Shown: positions 42,313 through 51,845 of the stretch, piece after piece
Position numbering within the stretch: the stretch's first letter is position 1
Layout of the letters: every line of letters starts with the position of its first letter
Assembly: GCA_023417655.1 (NCBI GenBank)
Contig: JAEZFD010000036.1
Coordinates: forward strand, 1 to 52,006
Length of the DNA: 52,006 nt
DNA from: Planctomycetota bacterium
GTDB lineage: Bacteria; Planctomycetota; Planctomycetia; Planctomycetales; Planctomycetaceae
Reading direction: 5' to 3'
Position numbers and translations under genes: made by a program
Notes under the pieces: model-generated
What the model saw: only the letters and a program-made list of their open reading frames with translations
What the model was told of the DNA's origin: nothing
The model's database searches: none

Positions 42313-43458
42313 ATGTTCACCCGTGTGTGGCTTGTTCTGTTCTGGGCCTTCAGCCTTTTGCTGAATTGCGGGCTCGCCTGCGCTCAGTCTCAACCGCCGC
42401 GTCGCATGCCTGATTTCTCCTCTTCCAGCTCAATCGAGGAAGAGGCTGGGGGTTTCGCGGAGTCTCCATTCTCTGATTCGCAGGAAGGCTTCCTGCTTGA
42501 GATGCCGGACGACGAATTGACCATTTTCCGGTTGGGGGACCATTTTGAGGAGTCCACCACGCTCGAACTGGTCCAGTATCCCTTCGAGTTTTCCGCGGCG
42601 GATGAGATCATTCCTGAAGAGCCTGAACTCCTGCCGCCATCCGGGACAATTGCTTTTCTGAAGCACCAGCTGGCATGTCTTCCGCAGGATCAGAAAGGGC
42701 TGAAATTCGGAGACACCACCGTTCTGGCCACGGTTCTGCCGGACGTTGGTGACGATGGATTTGGCATTTCGACATTTAATGCCAAAACGTCGCTCTTCTT
42801 CGGTCAGATGCCACTCTTCCGAGTGGGGCCCCGGTTCGGCTGGCATCAGCTTTCCGGGCCGCAGAATTTCTATGCTCCATCTCATCTGTTCGATGTCGGG
42901 GCGGATTTCTCATTGATGCTGCCACTGTCATCCAAGTGGAGACTGATGACAACGGTAGGACCCAGTCTGTTTACTGACGGACAGAATCTCACTTCCAAAG
43001 CGTTGCGAATCACTGCCATGGCAATGGGGTTCTATAAATGGAGTGACACAACGACGCTCGCGGTCGGAGTGGTCTATCTCGATCGACAGGACATCCCGCT
43101 GCTGCCAGGTGCAGGCGTGATGTACCAGCCCAATGATCGATGGAAGTTCGATATTTTCTTCCCCCGTCCCAAGATCTCTTATCGCCTGACATGGCGGGAA
43201 GATCGCGAGCACTGGGCCTATCTCGCCGGCGAACTCGGAGGCGGTACGTGGGCCGTCGAGCGGACGAACGGAGCTGAGGATCTGCTGAGTTACCGTGACT
43301 TCCGTCTCGTCACGGGTGTTGAGCAGTCAGGCAAGCAGTCACTACGGTGGCTCGTCGAAGGGGCCTATGTTTTTGGTCGGGAACTCGAATATGAGTCGCC
43401 CGGCAGCAGCTTCAAACCTTCGTCGACCGGCATGATTCGAGCGGGAGTCACCTTCTGA
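42313..43458 (+). CDS. DUF6268-type putative outer-membrane beta-barrel protein
   Basis: 381 residues from the ATG at 42313. A signal peptide (VWLVLFWAFSLLLNCGLACA) ends near residue 24. A Ser/Glu-rich stretch (about 30-60) follows, then alternating beta strands (FFGQMPLFRVGPRFGWHQL, VGADFSLMLPLSSKWRLMTT, TTLAVGVVYLDRQDIPLLPG) ending in Phe, typical of an outer-membrane barrel. The segment PGAGVMYQPNDRWKFDIFFP and PKISYRL is the DUF6268 hallmark in planctomycetes. Transported substrate or role unknown. Confidence 0.8.
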   Translation: MFTRVWLVLFWAFSLLLNCGLACAQSQPPRRMPDFSSSSSIEEEAGGFAESPFSDSQEGFLLEMPDDELTIFRLGDHFEESTTLELVQYPFEFSAADEIIPEEPELLPPSGTIAFLKHQLACLPQDQKGLKFGDTTVLATVLPDVGDDGFGISTFNAKTSLFFGQMPLFRVGPRFGWHQLSGPQNFYAPSHLFDVGADFSLMLPLSSKWRLMTTVGPSLFTDGQNLTSKALRITAMAMGFYKWSDTTTLAVGVVYLDRQDIPLLPGAGVMYQPNDRWKFDIFFPRPKISYRLTWREDREHWAYLAGELGGGTWAVERTNGAEDLLSYRDFRLVTGVEQSGKQSLRWLVEGAYVFGRELEYESPGSSFKPSSTGMIRAGVTF

Positions 43459-43472
43459 AAGCTCGACTTCTC

Positions 43473-43485
43473 GAGCAGTTTGCTC
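43473..43485. repeat. Stop-codon-linked palindrome GAGCAGTTTGCTC, copy 3
   Basis: GAGCA-GTT-TGCTC about 14 bp past the DUF6268 stop, followed by TCCC. An overlapping inverted repeat (GCTCGA / TCGAGC) precedes it. Confidence 0.5.
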
Positions 43486-43755
43486 TCCCGAGTGCCCGTG
43501 CGCAGTGTGGCTTTCGGAAGCAAAAGCACTGTCTCCTGCGCGGCGAGGACGGGGCCAGATCAAAAAGCAACGTGGCCTCAGTCGCTTATTCGCAGAGATG
43601 CCAGAAGTTGTGTGACACAGAAATTTTCCCCGGGGCGAATTGCCATTCTTTTGTGGTCCTGACCGCAGGTACAATTGCGGAGTCTGATTTTTGGCGGCCG
43701 ATGAGCCCTTGGGGGCAGATGGTTCGAGAACTCTTACTCCGTTGTTCGGTTCATG

Positions 43756-44046
43756 ATGAAGATCACGGCAGCCACTCAGGACGTTTCTCAGACCTCTGAC
43801 CAGGGGGACACTGCGCCTCGTCAGTCGCGTCTCTCGGCGTTCAGCGGCTATGTCGAGCGGATGTTCCTTCTCTTCTCGGTTTACACACTCTCGATTGGAC
43901 CGATGTATTGGGAATGGGTTGGTGCTCGCGAAGTCACGCAGAACCTGTGGATCGCGGCCTTCTATGAACCGCTACGAAGGTTAGGAATGGCATTTCCCCT
44001 CTTTGGCGAGTGGCTCAACTGGTACGTCCGACTCTGGATCCTTTAG
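43756..44046 (+). CDS. Small hypothetical membrane protein
   Basis: About 96 residues from the second of two adjacent ATGs (43753 or 43756). Charged N-terminus, a hydrophobic helix (FLLFSVYTLSIGPMYWEW) and a second hydrophobic tract rich in Trp and aromatics (WLNWYVRLWIL) at the end. No recognised family; the coding call rests on the membrane pattern and the clean terminator downstream. No strong ribosome-binding site. Confidence 0.5.
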   Translation: MKITAATQDVSQTSDQGDTAPRQSRLSAFSGYVERMFLLFSVYTLSIGPMYWEWVGAREVTQNLWIAAFYEPLRRLGMAFPLFGEWLNWYVRLWIL

Positions 44047-44087
44047 AGATCCTGAAGCTCCTTGATCGATGCCCAAACAGGATGCCT

Positions 44088-44124
44088 AAAAAAAGCCCTG
44101 CCTTCCGTAGGGAAGACAGGGCTT
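44088..44124 (-). terminator. Terminator after DUF1080 gene
   Basis: Stem AAGCCCTG-C-CTTCC with GGAAG-A-CAGGGCTT; on the minus strand it runs into seven Ts. Also lies past the small membrane gene on the plus strand. Confidence 0.85.
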
Positions 44125-44160
44125 CGGGATTTTGAATCGCATCCTCAAGCGAGGAGGTGA

Positions 44161-44901
44161 TTACTCGAGTTCTTTAATGCGGATGTTCTTGTACTCCGCC
44201 CACATTGGCTTGCCAGCGTGCAACTGCAAAGCGAGAACTCCTTCGAGCAGATGGAGTTTAGGTTCTTTGTCGGTCAGGTCGATGAGCAGGCGGCCGTTCA
44301 GGTAATGACGGATATTGTTTCCCTTGGCGATAATGACAACGTCATTCCAGTCGTCAATTTTCATCAGCTTTTCGAACTCTTCCTGATTGATCAGGTCGTC
44401 TTTGATGACCTTGCGTCCATCAGCGTCCCAGACCACTTCTTCACCGACATTCACAATCCGTCCGCGCTTGCCCCCTTCGTCATAGATGAACCCACTGACG
44501 TTTGGAAGCTTGTTCTCGTTTCGGATCTCGTGCTGGTAGCCTCGGACCACCCAGGGGTTCTTGGGATTCCCCTCGGTGATATGCTTTGACCGGTACTGAA
44601 TTCCGGAGTTGTTGGTTGCGTTGCAGCGGAAGGAGAGCCGCAGTTCGAAATCCTTGGTCTTGCCATCCTTCCAGATGATGAACGTGTTTCCGTTCGCTGC
44701 ATTATCTGGAGTCGTTTCACCGTGGATCACGCCGTCTCGCACGCTCCACTTGGTTGGATCTCCATCCCAGCCACTCAGGTCTTTTCCATTGAAGATGGAT
44801 TTCATTCCGGCTGGTTCTGGCGGTGCTTCACGCGGAGCATCAGCCAAAGCCAGGCTGGAAATCGCCAGCATCGAGAACAACGTAACTGTGCAGCGCAACA
44901 T
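44161..44901 (-). CDS. Secreted DUF1080 (3-keto-disaccharide hydrolase-like) protein
   Basis: 246 residues from the ATG at 44901 with AGGA 10 nt upstream. A signal peptide (MLRCTVTLFSMLAISSLALA) ends at about residue 20. The rest is a concanavalin-like jelly-roll: MKSIFNGKDLSGWDGDPTKWSVRDGVIHGE, the hallmark opening of the family, and later FRCNATNNSGIQYRS and NDVVIIAKGNNIRHYLNGR. Family members cleave 3-keto-glucosides or related sugars outside the cytoplasm, and planctomycetes have many. The substrate here is unknown. No 3-keto-forming dehydrogenase lies next to it. Confidence 0.9.
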   Translation of the reverse strand: MLRCTVTLFSMLAISSLALADAPREAPPEPAGMKSIFNGKDLSGWDGDPTKWSVRDGVIHGETTPDNAANGNTFIIWKDGKTKDFELRLSFRCNATNNSGIQYRSKHITEGNPKNPWVVRGYQHEIRNENKLPNVSGFIYDEGGKRGRIVNVGEEVVWDADGRKVIKDDLINQEEFEKLMKIDDWNDVVIIAKGNNIRHYLNGRLLIDLTDKEPKLHLLEGVLALQLHAGKPMWAEYKNIRIKELE

Positions 44902-45173
44902 GTTCGGAATTCCTGAAGTGAAGGATTGGATCAAGGTAAGCAGTCAAGAAGCTGTCAGCCAATTCTGGCCGCAATCCTGCCGTGGATCCTCTGACGGCTC
45001 GATCAGAGGACGTCGAGTCAGCTTTCTCAAAGTGTCCATGTGAGGAGTCACAGGGTCAAGACACCCGGCATCTCAATTCGGTTGATCCGTCTCGCAGGCC
45101 ATCAGGCGTTTCACTTTTGCGATGCGAGTCCGGAGCGGCGCGGAGCAGGGGAGTTCCAGAGAGGGCAGACGCT

Positions 45174-46592
45174 CTATCGCGTCGGCAATTGTGCGGCCTG
45201 AGTCTGATCAGCAGCGGATTTCACGGGTGCGGCCTGGACATGGGCAGCTTCACCGTCCTTGTCCTTGTTCATTTCAATCTCGACTTTCTGGCCTTCATAA
45301 AGCCGGTCCCCCGGATTGCTGATGACGATGGTCTCCGGAGCCAATCCAGAATGCAGTCCGACATCACTGCCGATGCTTCCTTCGATTTCCACTTGCTGCA
45401 GATGGACGATGTGATCTTCATCCAGCGTCGCGACATGGGTGCCGTCTGCATTCACAATCAGCGCACTTGCCGGAACAATGATCGGTGGTGACTGGCGGTT
45501 GATCGCGAGTTTGACCTGCACGTAAGAACCGGTTAGCAGTCGGTCATTTGGGTTGGGAACCTGAATCTCCGTCAGCAATGTACGGGTGGCTGGGTCGATC
45601 GCTCGACTGGTCCGGGTGATTGTGCCAATGAATTTCTCATTCGGTCTTTCACGCACGATCAGCTCGGTTTCAAGCCCCACTTCGACTCCGGGAGCGTACA
45701 TCTGCGGAACATGAATGAAGACTCGGACAGGATCGGTCTTCGCGATGCGGAACAATGGCTGAGCATTGTTTGTTCCCGTCGTCACCAGTTGCCCGAGCTG
45801 AATCGAACGCTGAGTGATGGTCCCGGCGAATGGAGCATAGACCTTGGAAAAGGACTGCAGCTCGGTCAGGCGCTGGACATTCGCCTCGCCTGACGCGACA
45901 TCGGCTGCCGCAGCAAGAACGGCTGCTGCGGTTGTATCCCGATTCTGCAACCGCTCATCGTACTCCTGCGGGGTAATCGCTTGAGTTTTGATCAGATTGG
46001 CGTAACGGTCAAATGTCGACTCCGCGAATCTCGCGGCCGCCTGAGCAGTGCGAAGTTTTGCCTGCAGCTGCCCCAACTCCGCCTGAGCCTGCCGCAACTG
46101 CTGATCAACTTCCGGAGTGTCAATTTCCGCCAGCAACTGGCCTGCGGCCACTTCGTCCCCAATGTCGACGTTCCAGCTTTTCAGATATCCCGTTGTTCGG
46201 GCGTAGACCGTCGTCTCTTCGCTCGCCTGAACATCACCGGGAAGAATCGTGATCGCCTGCGGAGGAGCCTGGATTGCCTTCACGATCTGCACGCGGGGCA
46301 GTGCAGTCCGCAGTGACTCTGTCTGGGCATGAATCTTTTCCAGGTGCGTTTGATAAGGAACCCATCCGATCCAGAAAGCACCTCCCACTGCTGATGCCAG
46401 CAGAGCCAGCAACAGTGTTGTTTTGAAGAATGACAGCTTCGGAGTCGGCGGGGGATCCCCTACGAAATCGGGATCGTCATGGTCCATGGGCGGCTGCACC
46501 GGAGAAGGCTGAATGATCTCAACGGCTGTGACCGAGAACTCGGTCGTTGCTGCTGAAGTTTTGTTTGGAGACGAGGTCGTCGAAGTGGTCAT
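45174..46592 (-). CDS. RND efflux periplasmic adaptor (HlyD/AcrA family)
   Basis: 472 residues. A long Ser/Thr/Pro-rich N-terminus (residues 1-50) precedes a single membrane anchor (LLLALLASAVGGAFWIGWV, about 57-75). Then come a biotinyl-lipoyl segment (YARTTGYLKSWNVDIGDEVAAGQLLAEID), a coiled-coil hairpin (about 155-225, Gln/Ala-rich), and the second lipoyl half (VYAPFAGTITQRSIQLGQLV), followed by the beta-barrel. Its ATG overlaps the RND permease stop by 4 bp (ATGA), so it is translated with it. It links the permease to an outer-membrane channel not encoded here. Confidence 0.92.
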   Translation of the reverse strand: MTTSTTSSPNKTSAATTEFSVTAVEIIQPSPVQPPMDHDDPDFVGDPPPTPKLSFFKTTLLLALLASAVGGAFWIGWVPYQTHLEKIHAQTESLRTALPRVQIVKAIQAPPQAITILPGDVQASEETTVYARTTGYLKSWNVDIGDEVAAGQLLAEIDTPEVDQQLRQAQAELGQLQAKLRTAQAAARFAESTFDRYANLIKTQAITPQEYDERLQNRDTTAAAVLAAAADVASGEANVQRLTELQSFSKVYAPFAGTITQRSIQLGQLVTTGTNNAQPLFRIAKTDPVRVFIHVPQMYAPGVEVGLETELIVRERPNEKFIGTITRTSRAIDPATRTLLTEIQVPNPNDRLLTGSYVQVKLAINRQSPPIIVPASALIVNADGTHVATLDEDHIVHLQQVEIEGSIGSDVGLHSGLAPETIVISNPGDRLYEGQKVEIEMNKDKDGEAAHVQAAPVKSAADQTQAAQLPTR

Positions 46593-49500
46593 GATGCGGA
46601 GACCTCAAGATTGGCAGGAGGAACTGGCGGGGTTTTGCGAAGGATTGTGTAGACAACCGGCACAAAAAACAGAGTAGTGAGCGTCGCGAGGCAGAGACCC
46701 CCGATCACCGCTCGACCGAGAGGAGCGTTCTGTTCTCCCCCTTCTCCGATACCGATCGCCATCGGCAGCATTCCGATAATCATGGCAAGAGCGGTCATCA
46801 GAACAGGCCGGAGTCGTGTTACTCCCGCTGCCCAGGCCGCGTCATGGGCCGACTTGCCCAGTTTTCTCTGATCATTTGCAAATGTGACCAGCAGGATTGA
46901 GTTCGCGGTTGCCACCCCGATGCACATGATGGCCCCCATCAGCGAGGGGACATTAATCGTCGTGCTGGTGAGAAACAGCATCCATAGAATGCCGCTCACA
47001 GCGCCGGGCAATGCCATCAGAATAATGAACGGGTCTGTCCATGACTGGAAGTTGACGACCATGAGCAGATAGACTAGCACCACCGCGAACACCAGCCCGA
47101 ATGCAAGGCCCTGGAAGGAGCTGTTCATGCTTTCCACCTGTCCACGGACCGTGATGTTTGTTCCCCGTGGAAGGTTGGGCCGCATCTCTTCCACCAGTTT
47201 CAGAATCTGGTCGGACACCCGCTTCAGGTCGGTCCCGTGAACATTCGCCAGTACATCGAAGCTGACAGCAATGTTATGGTGAGTAACGTTGGTCGGGCCG
47301 ATGCCTCGTTTGACTTGGACCAGATTTCCCAGCAGCTGCGGACTGGTGGCCTCAGGCGGAGTCACCGGCGTGTTCGATAACGATTCCACAGAATCAATTT
47401 TCACCTGCGGAGTCTGCACGGCAACGACGTATTGAACGCCATTGCGTGGGTCGAGCCAGTAACTCGGGGCTGCAGTTGCAGTTGATGCAAGTGAAACCAG
47501 CAGGTCACTGGCGACTTGCCTCTGGGACAGACCGAGCTGGCTCATCATGGTCCGATCACTGACGATCTCCAGTCGAGGCGTCATCGGCACCTGATGCACA
47601 TAGACGTCCACCGCCCCGGGGATCTTCTGAATCTCCTTCTTCAGTTGCTTGGCGATTTCATAGTTCGCCATCATGTTGCGGCGCGGCCCTACTAACTGAA
47701 CATCAATAGGGGCCGGGAGTCCGAAGTTGAGGATCTGTGTTGTGATGTCAGGGGGCTGAAAGAAGAAGGTCAGTTCAGGGAATTCCTGATTCAGGACTGA
47801 CCGCAACTTTTCGATGTATCCCGCTGTTGGCGAATGGTGTTCACTGAGCCGGATCAGAATCTCTCCATCAGCTGCCGACATCAGCGAGCCATCGCTCATC
47901 GCGAGATTGATCCCACTGTTCGGAATCCCCATGTTCTCGACAATCGTGACCAACTCGTCCTGCGGGATGAGTGTGCGAATGCGTGCAGCCACCCGACTGA
48001 AATATCGCTCGGTTTCTTCAATTCGAGTCCCGGCCGGAGCCCGCACATGCAACCGCATCTGACCGGAGTCCACCGTCGGAAAGAAGTCCTGACCGATCAG
48101 GAAGTACAGGCTGCCAGAGAATGCGACGAAGCAGGCGAAACAAACCGTCACCAGAAGGCGATGTCCCAGCACCCAGGCCAGGCAATAACCGTAGACGTGT
48201 TTCAGGGCATTGAACAGAACATTGAACTTTTCATGAATGCGCCAGGCGATGTCTTTTTTGACCGCGCGAGGTGAGCCTTCCGAGACACCGCCATACAACT
48301 CAACTTCCGAGTTCAGCAGATACTGGGTCATCGTCGGAACGAGTGTCCGGCTGAGGAAATAACTGGTCATCATCGCGAAGACCACGGCCAGCGCGAGTGG
48401 GATGAACAGTGATTTCGCGGCACCCGTGATGAATGCAACTGGAACGAAGACGATACAGATCGACAAAGTTGCCACGAATGCTGGCACGGCAATCTGCTGG
48501 GCCCCGTCGAGAATCGCATGCACGAGCGTCTTCTTCATGTGCAGATTCCGGTGAATGTTCTCGATCTCCACCGTGGCGTCGTCGACCAGAATTCCGACCG
48601 CCAGTGCCATTCCTCCCAAGGTCATCACGTTCAGCGAGTACCCCAGGAAGTTCAGCAGAATAATGGAGACCAGAATCGACAGAGGAATCGAGATGATCAC
48701 CACCAGCGTGCTGCGCCATGATCCCAGAAACAGCAGGATCATCATCCCGGTGAGCAGCGAGGCAATTGCTGCTTCAACAACAACGCTTTCCAGCGCTGCC
48801 CGAACGAAAATGGACTGGTCGGAAAGCAGGGTGATCTGCAGTTCCTTCGGCATCGTTGAAATCAAGTAGGGGAGCCGATTCTGCACTCCTTTGACGATCT
48901 CGAGTGTCGATGCTCCGGCTTTGTAGATGGGCTGCAGCACGCCTCGCTGGCCGTCGACTTTCACGATGTTGGTCTGCGGGGGAGAACCGTCCCGGACGAT
49001 AGCCACATCCCGCACATAGATCGTGCGGCCTTCGACAGTTTTGACAGGGAGGTCAGCGATCTCCTGCAGTTTGTCAGGACTGCTCACGACCCTGACGTTG
49101 TACTCCTGCATGCCGATTTTCGCCGTTCCGGCAGGCAGAATCAGATTCTGCGAATTGATGGCCTCGGCCACATCATTCGCAGACAGCTTCCATGCATAGA
49201 GTTTCACTGGATCGATATCGACCATGACTTGTCGCATCGTTCCCCCGTAAGGATAGGGGACCTTCGCCCCGGGAACACTCGCCATCCCCGGGCGGAGCTG
49301 CGTCGTCGCCAGGTCAAAGAGCTGTTGTTCGTTCAGCCCATCGCCCCCGAGTGAAAGCTGCACGATCGGGACATTAGATGCGCTGTACCGCATGATGTTC
49401 GGCGGTGGCATCCCCGGCGGCATATTTCGCATCACGGTCTGGCCGGTCGAGACAGTCTGTGCGACGGCCTCGTTGATGTCCGCCCCCGGCTGTAAAAAAA

Positions 49501-49780
49501 GTTTGACGACGGCGATCCCGTTCAGGGACTGGCTTTCGATGTGCGAGATTCCGCTGACTGTCGAGACCAGCACCCGTTCAAAGTTCCCGACGACGCGAGT
49601 CTCCATGTCGTCCGGCGAAATTCCGGTATACACCCACACCACGGCCACCACCGGGATGTCAATTTCCGGGAAAATATCTGTCGGCATCCGGATCGCGGTC
49701 ACGGTGCCGAGAATGGCGATCAGCAACGCCATCACCACGAAGGTGTACGGACGTTGTAAAGCAAGGCGGACAATCCACAT
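46589..49780 (-). CDS. RND-family efflux transporter permease (AcrB-like)
   Basis: 1063 residues, the usual RND length, with 12 helices and two large periplasmic loops. Helix 4 has the conserved pair GILVDDATVEIENIHR (Asp-Asp of the proton relay). In helix 10, where AcrB has Lys (SAKNAIL), the sequence reads ATANSIL, so that Lys is absent, as in some other HAE-like pumps. Likely exports drugs, lipids or other hydrophobic compounds. The gene lies between the GntR regulator gene (104-bp gap) and the adaptor; all on the minus strand. The substrate cannot be told. Confidence 0.94.
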   Translation of the reverse strand: MWIVRLALQRPYTFVVMALLIAILGTVTAIRMPTDIFPEIDIPVVAVVWVYTGISPDDMETRVVGNFERVLVSTVSGISHIESQSLNGIAVVKLFLQPGADINEAVAQTVSTGQTVMRNMPPGMPPPNIMRYSASNVPIVQLSLGGDGLNEQQLFDLATTQLRPGMASVPGAKVPYPYGGTMRQVMVDIDPVKLYAWKLSANDVAEAINSQNLILPAGTAKIGMQEYNVRVVSSPDKLQEIADLPVKTVEGRTIYVRDVAIVRDGSPPQTNIVKVDGQRGVLQPIYKAGASTLEIVKGVQNRLPYLISTMPKELQITLLSDQSIFVRAALESVVVEAAIASLLTGMMILLFLGSWRSTLVVIISIPLSILVSIILLNFLGYSLNVMTLGGMALAVGILVDDATVEIENIHRNLHMKKTLVHAILDGAQQIAVPAFVATLSICIVFVPVAFITGAAKSLFIPLALAVVFAMMTSYFLSRTLVPTMTQYLLNSEVELYGGVSEGSPRAVKKDIAWRIHEKFNVLFNALKHVYGYCLAWVLGHRLLVTVCFACFVAFSGSLYFLIGQDFFPTVDSGQMRLHVRAPAGTRIEETERYFSRVAARIRTLIPQDELVTIVENMGIPNSGINLAMSDGSLMSAADGEILIRLSEHHSPTAGYIEKLRSVLNQEFPELTFFFQPPDITTQILNFGLPAPIDVQLVGPRRNMMANYEIAKQLKKEIQKIPGAVDVYVHQVPMTPRLEIVSDRTMMSQLGLSQRQVASDLLVSLASTATAAPSYWLDPRNGVQYVVAVQTPQVKIDSVESLSNTPVTPPEATSPQLLGNLVQVKRGIGPTNVTHHNIAVSFDVLANVHGTDLKRVSDQILKLVEEMRPNLPRGTNITVRGQVESMNSSFQGLAFGLVFAVVLVYLLMVVNFQSWTDPFIILMALPGAVSGILWMLFLTSTTINVPSLMGAIMCIGVATANSILLVTFANDQRKLGKSAHDAAWAAGVTRLRPVLMTALAMIIGMLPMAIGIGEGGEQNAPLGRAVIGGLCLATLTTLFFVPVVYTILRKTPPVPPANLEVSAS

Positions 49781-49884
49781 GGGCGAAGTCAGTTCGGTTC
49801 GGCGAGGGCTAAATCAGGGAGGGGAAAAACAGGCGGAAAATGGGAGAGTAGCAGTGGGGTGGGGGGGACGTCAGCAAACGGAAC

Positions 49885-50586
49885 TCAGGAAAGAACAGTC
49901 GCGGGCAGCTGCTCCCCCAAATCAAACGGATTCTCCGGTTCCTGTCCCGGAAGGTGTCGTTGTTTCCATCTCAGCAAGCAGGCTCGGGCGTGTTCCCTCA
50001 AATGCAATCCTGCGAGGACTCCGTCGCCTGCTTCAAGTGCATCCACAATAGGAGTATGTTCATCCGCCCGAGCGGCCAGGTTCGGCTGACTTCGCTGCGC
50101 GAGATGCACCCGGACGCGTGTTTCAAATCCGAGCGAGGACCACGATTCCATTAACAAAGAATTTCGGGAGTGAGCCACAATTGAACGGTGGAATTGATCG
50201 TTGAACTTCGCATACCGCTGTTTGTCCCCTGAGAGTGCGGCCTCTCTCAGCGTGGCGAGGATTTCCCGCAGGTCTTGCACATTGCCTTCTAAATGAGGCG
50301 CTGCCAGTTCAGCGGCGAGCTGCTCAAGTGCTCCCCGAACTGTGTAGGCCTCCTCCATCTCACGATCCGTAATTCCCCGCACATACGTGCCCCGATAACG
50401 CTCGGACTCCACAAGTCTCATCGTGTGAAGGGCTTCCAGAGCCTCGCGAACAGGCGTCTGACTCGTCTGGAACTCCTTGGCAATCTCGAGTTCCCGCAGT
50501 CGGGTCCCTGGCGGCAAAGTTCCATCCAGTATCCGTTGTTCTAGAACGCAGCGAATGCGATGGCTGTTCGATTGGCGCGCGGACAT
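49885..50586 (-). CDS. GntR-family (FadR/FCD) transcriptional regulator
   Basis: 233 residues from the ATG at 50586. The N-terminal winged HTH (RIRCVLEQRILDGTLPPGTRLRELEIAKEFQTSQTPVREALEAL, residues 10-53) is GntR. The FCD ligand domain follows with candidate metal-binding residues in FNDQFHRSIVAHSRN and the late EHTPIVDALEAGD / HLREH. FCD regulators sense small acids. It is upstream of, and on the same strand as, the RND pump, so it may control it. Confidence 0.93.
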   Translation of the reverse strand: MSARQSNSHRIRCVLEQRILDGTLPPGTRLRELEIAKEFQTSQTPVREALEALHTMRLVESERYRGTYVRGITDREMEEAYTVRGALEQLAAELAAPHLEGNVQDLREILATLREAALSGDKQRYAKFNDQFHRSIVAHSRNSLLMESWSSLGFETRVRVHLAQRSQPNLAARADEHTPIVDALEAGDGVLAGLHLREHARACLLRWKQRHLPGQEPENPFDLGEQLPATVLS

Positions 50587-51013
50587 TCAGGTGATTCCTG
50601 CGGGAGAAGTAGACATCGCAGGCGCTGGAGTACGGCTCAGGCAGCACTTCTGATCCGCACATCAGGAGCGAAGTTCCATCTAAAATTATCGATAAGCCCG
50701 GCCGTGGCAATCGTTTTTTATACTCGCCAGCCAAAAACTCCCCGTTTTGGGGGAATCACCGGAGAGCTAGACACGCCTAGAGTTGCGATCGATACAACTC
50801 GGCAAACTGGACCCCTGTAATGCCGCGGTCTCAGGTGAAAGAACGAATTCCGGAAGAGGATGCTTGCCAGACACCGCGGCCCTCACTAACATCCTCCCTC
50901 TCGCGGAACACGCTTCAGACCAACTGCTGATGCGAACGACGCGAGGCTCCTCGACATCGAATAGAAGTCAGGAGAAAAGTCGGAAATCGGGAAACCGTCT
51001 TCCGCAGCAAACG
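50587..51013. other. Intergenic region GntR gene / tRNA-Ile, no 16S gene
   Basis: About 430 bp that should hold the promoter of the GntR gene and that of the tRNA-Ile transcript. No 16S rRNA sequence is present. I see no consensus-quality promoter; TGTAAT at 50816-50821 is the best -10-like site but has no matching -35. Confidence 0.5.
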
Positions 51014-51087
<74 letters not shown>

Positions 51088-51098
51088 TTGATCTGGTC

Positions 51099-51150
51099 AG
51101 GGGATCGAAGCGGTCCGGTCGATTTTGCACCGGTTCACTTCGATCCCCTG
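51099..51150 (+). other. Long hairpin between tRNA-Ile and tRNA-Ala
   Basis: A 21-bp imperfect stem with a 13-bp perfect base (CAGGGGATCGAAG / CTTCGATCCCCTG). A processing site or a structural spacer is likely; there is no T tract. Confidence 0.75.
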
Positions 51151-51156
51151 GCTAAT

Positions 51157-51234
<78 letters not shown>

Positions 51235-51287
51235 TTTTTGCGGTCAGTCGACCAAGTCGAGTGTTGAAAGAAATTTCAGCCGGATGG

Positions 51288-51317
51288 TTGACTCCCGTCG
51301 GACGGGTTGTTTATCCT
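51288..51317 (+). promoter_or_regulatory. Candidate spacer promoter 1 for 23S rRNA
   Basis: TTGACT and TATCCT, 18 bp apart, in the tRNA-23S spacer. Consensus match 5/6 and 4/6. Confidence 0.4.
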
Positions 51318-51421
51318 GTTCGACCCGGCTGAGTGATGCGGCGGGTTTCGCCGGTGCTCAAAGGCTGGGATTGGTAAGAGGGTAGCCCGAAACGGCCTTG
51401 AAAACTTTCTTGCCGAGTCGG

Positions 51422-51449
51422 TTGACAGGAGAAACGGGGACGATAAGAT
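51422..51449 (+). promoter_or_regulatory. Candidate spacer promoter 2 for 23S rRNA
   Basis: TTGACA (perfect) and TAAGAT (4/6), 16 bp apart, about 470 bp before the 23S start. Stronger of the two by consensus. Confidence 0.5.
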
Positions 51450-51824
51450 CCCGAACCCCGCGGAGGACTGAAAGGTTCGCCTGGGAATGAAGGTGTTCGA
51501 GAGAAGTTCATCTGGAAGGAATTCTGGGTGGTTTTCTCTCGCACACTGAGAACGCAAGTTTGAGTGCGAGGCACGTCTAGTAGCGTGCAGGAGTCTCCTT
51601 CGGGAGATGACGATCTTTGATAATTTGGTGGATAGATGCGTGGCATCTGGCTTTGCAATTTTACGCTGCCAGTGTTGACGAAATGGGTTTCTGACCTTTC
51701 GGGGTTGGGGGCTTGTGGAGTTGGTGCTGGGAGTGAATTGGATAAGCAATGCCGATCTCTTGAGGAATGATTGCACGCCTGGCGTGCGGCGTTTCAGTGA
51801 AAGCTGAAGCAGAAATCGTTTAAC

Positions 51825-51845
51825 GGCTCGATGTGATATCGAGCC
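51825..51845 (+). other. Hairpin in 23S leader
   Basis: Perfect 8-bp stem GGCTCGAT / ATCGAGCC with a 5-nt loop, about 75 bp before the mature 23S end. Likely part of leader folding or processing. Confidence 0.55.
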
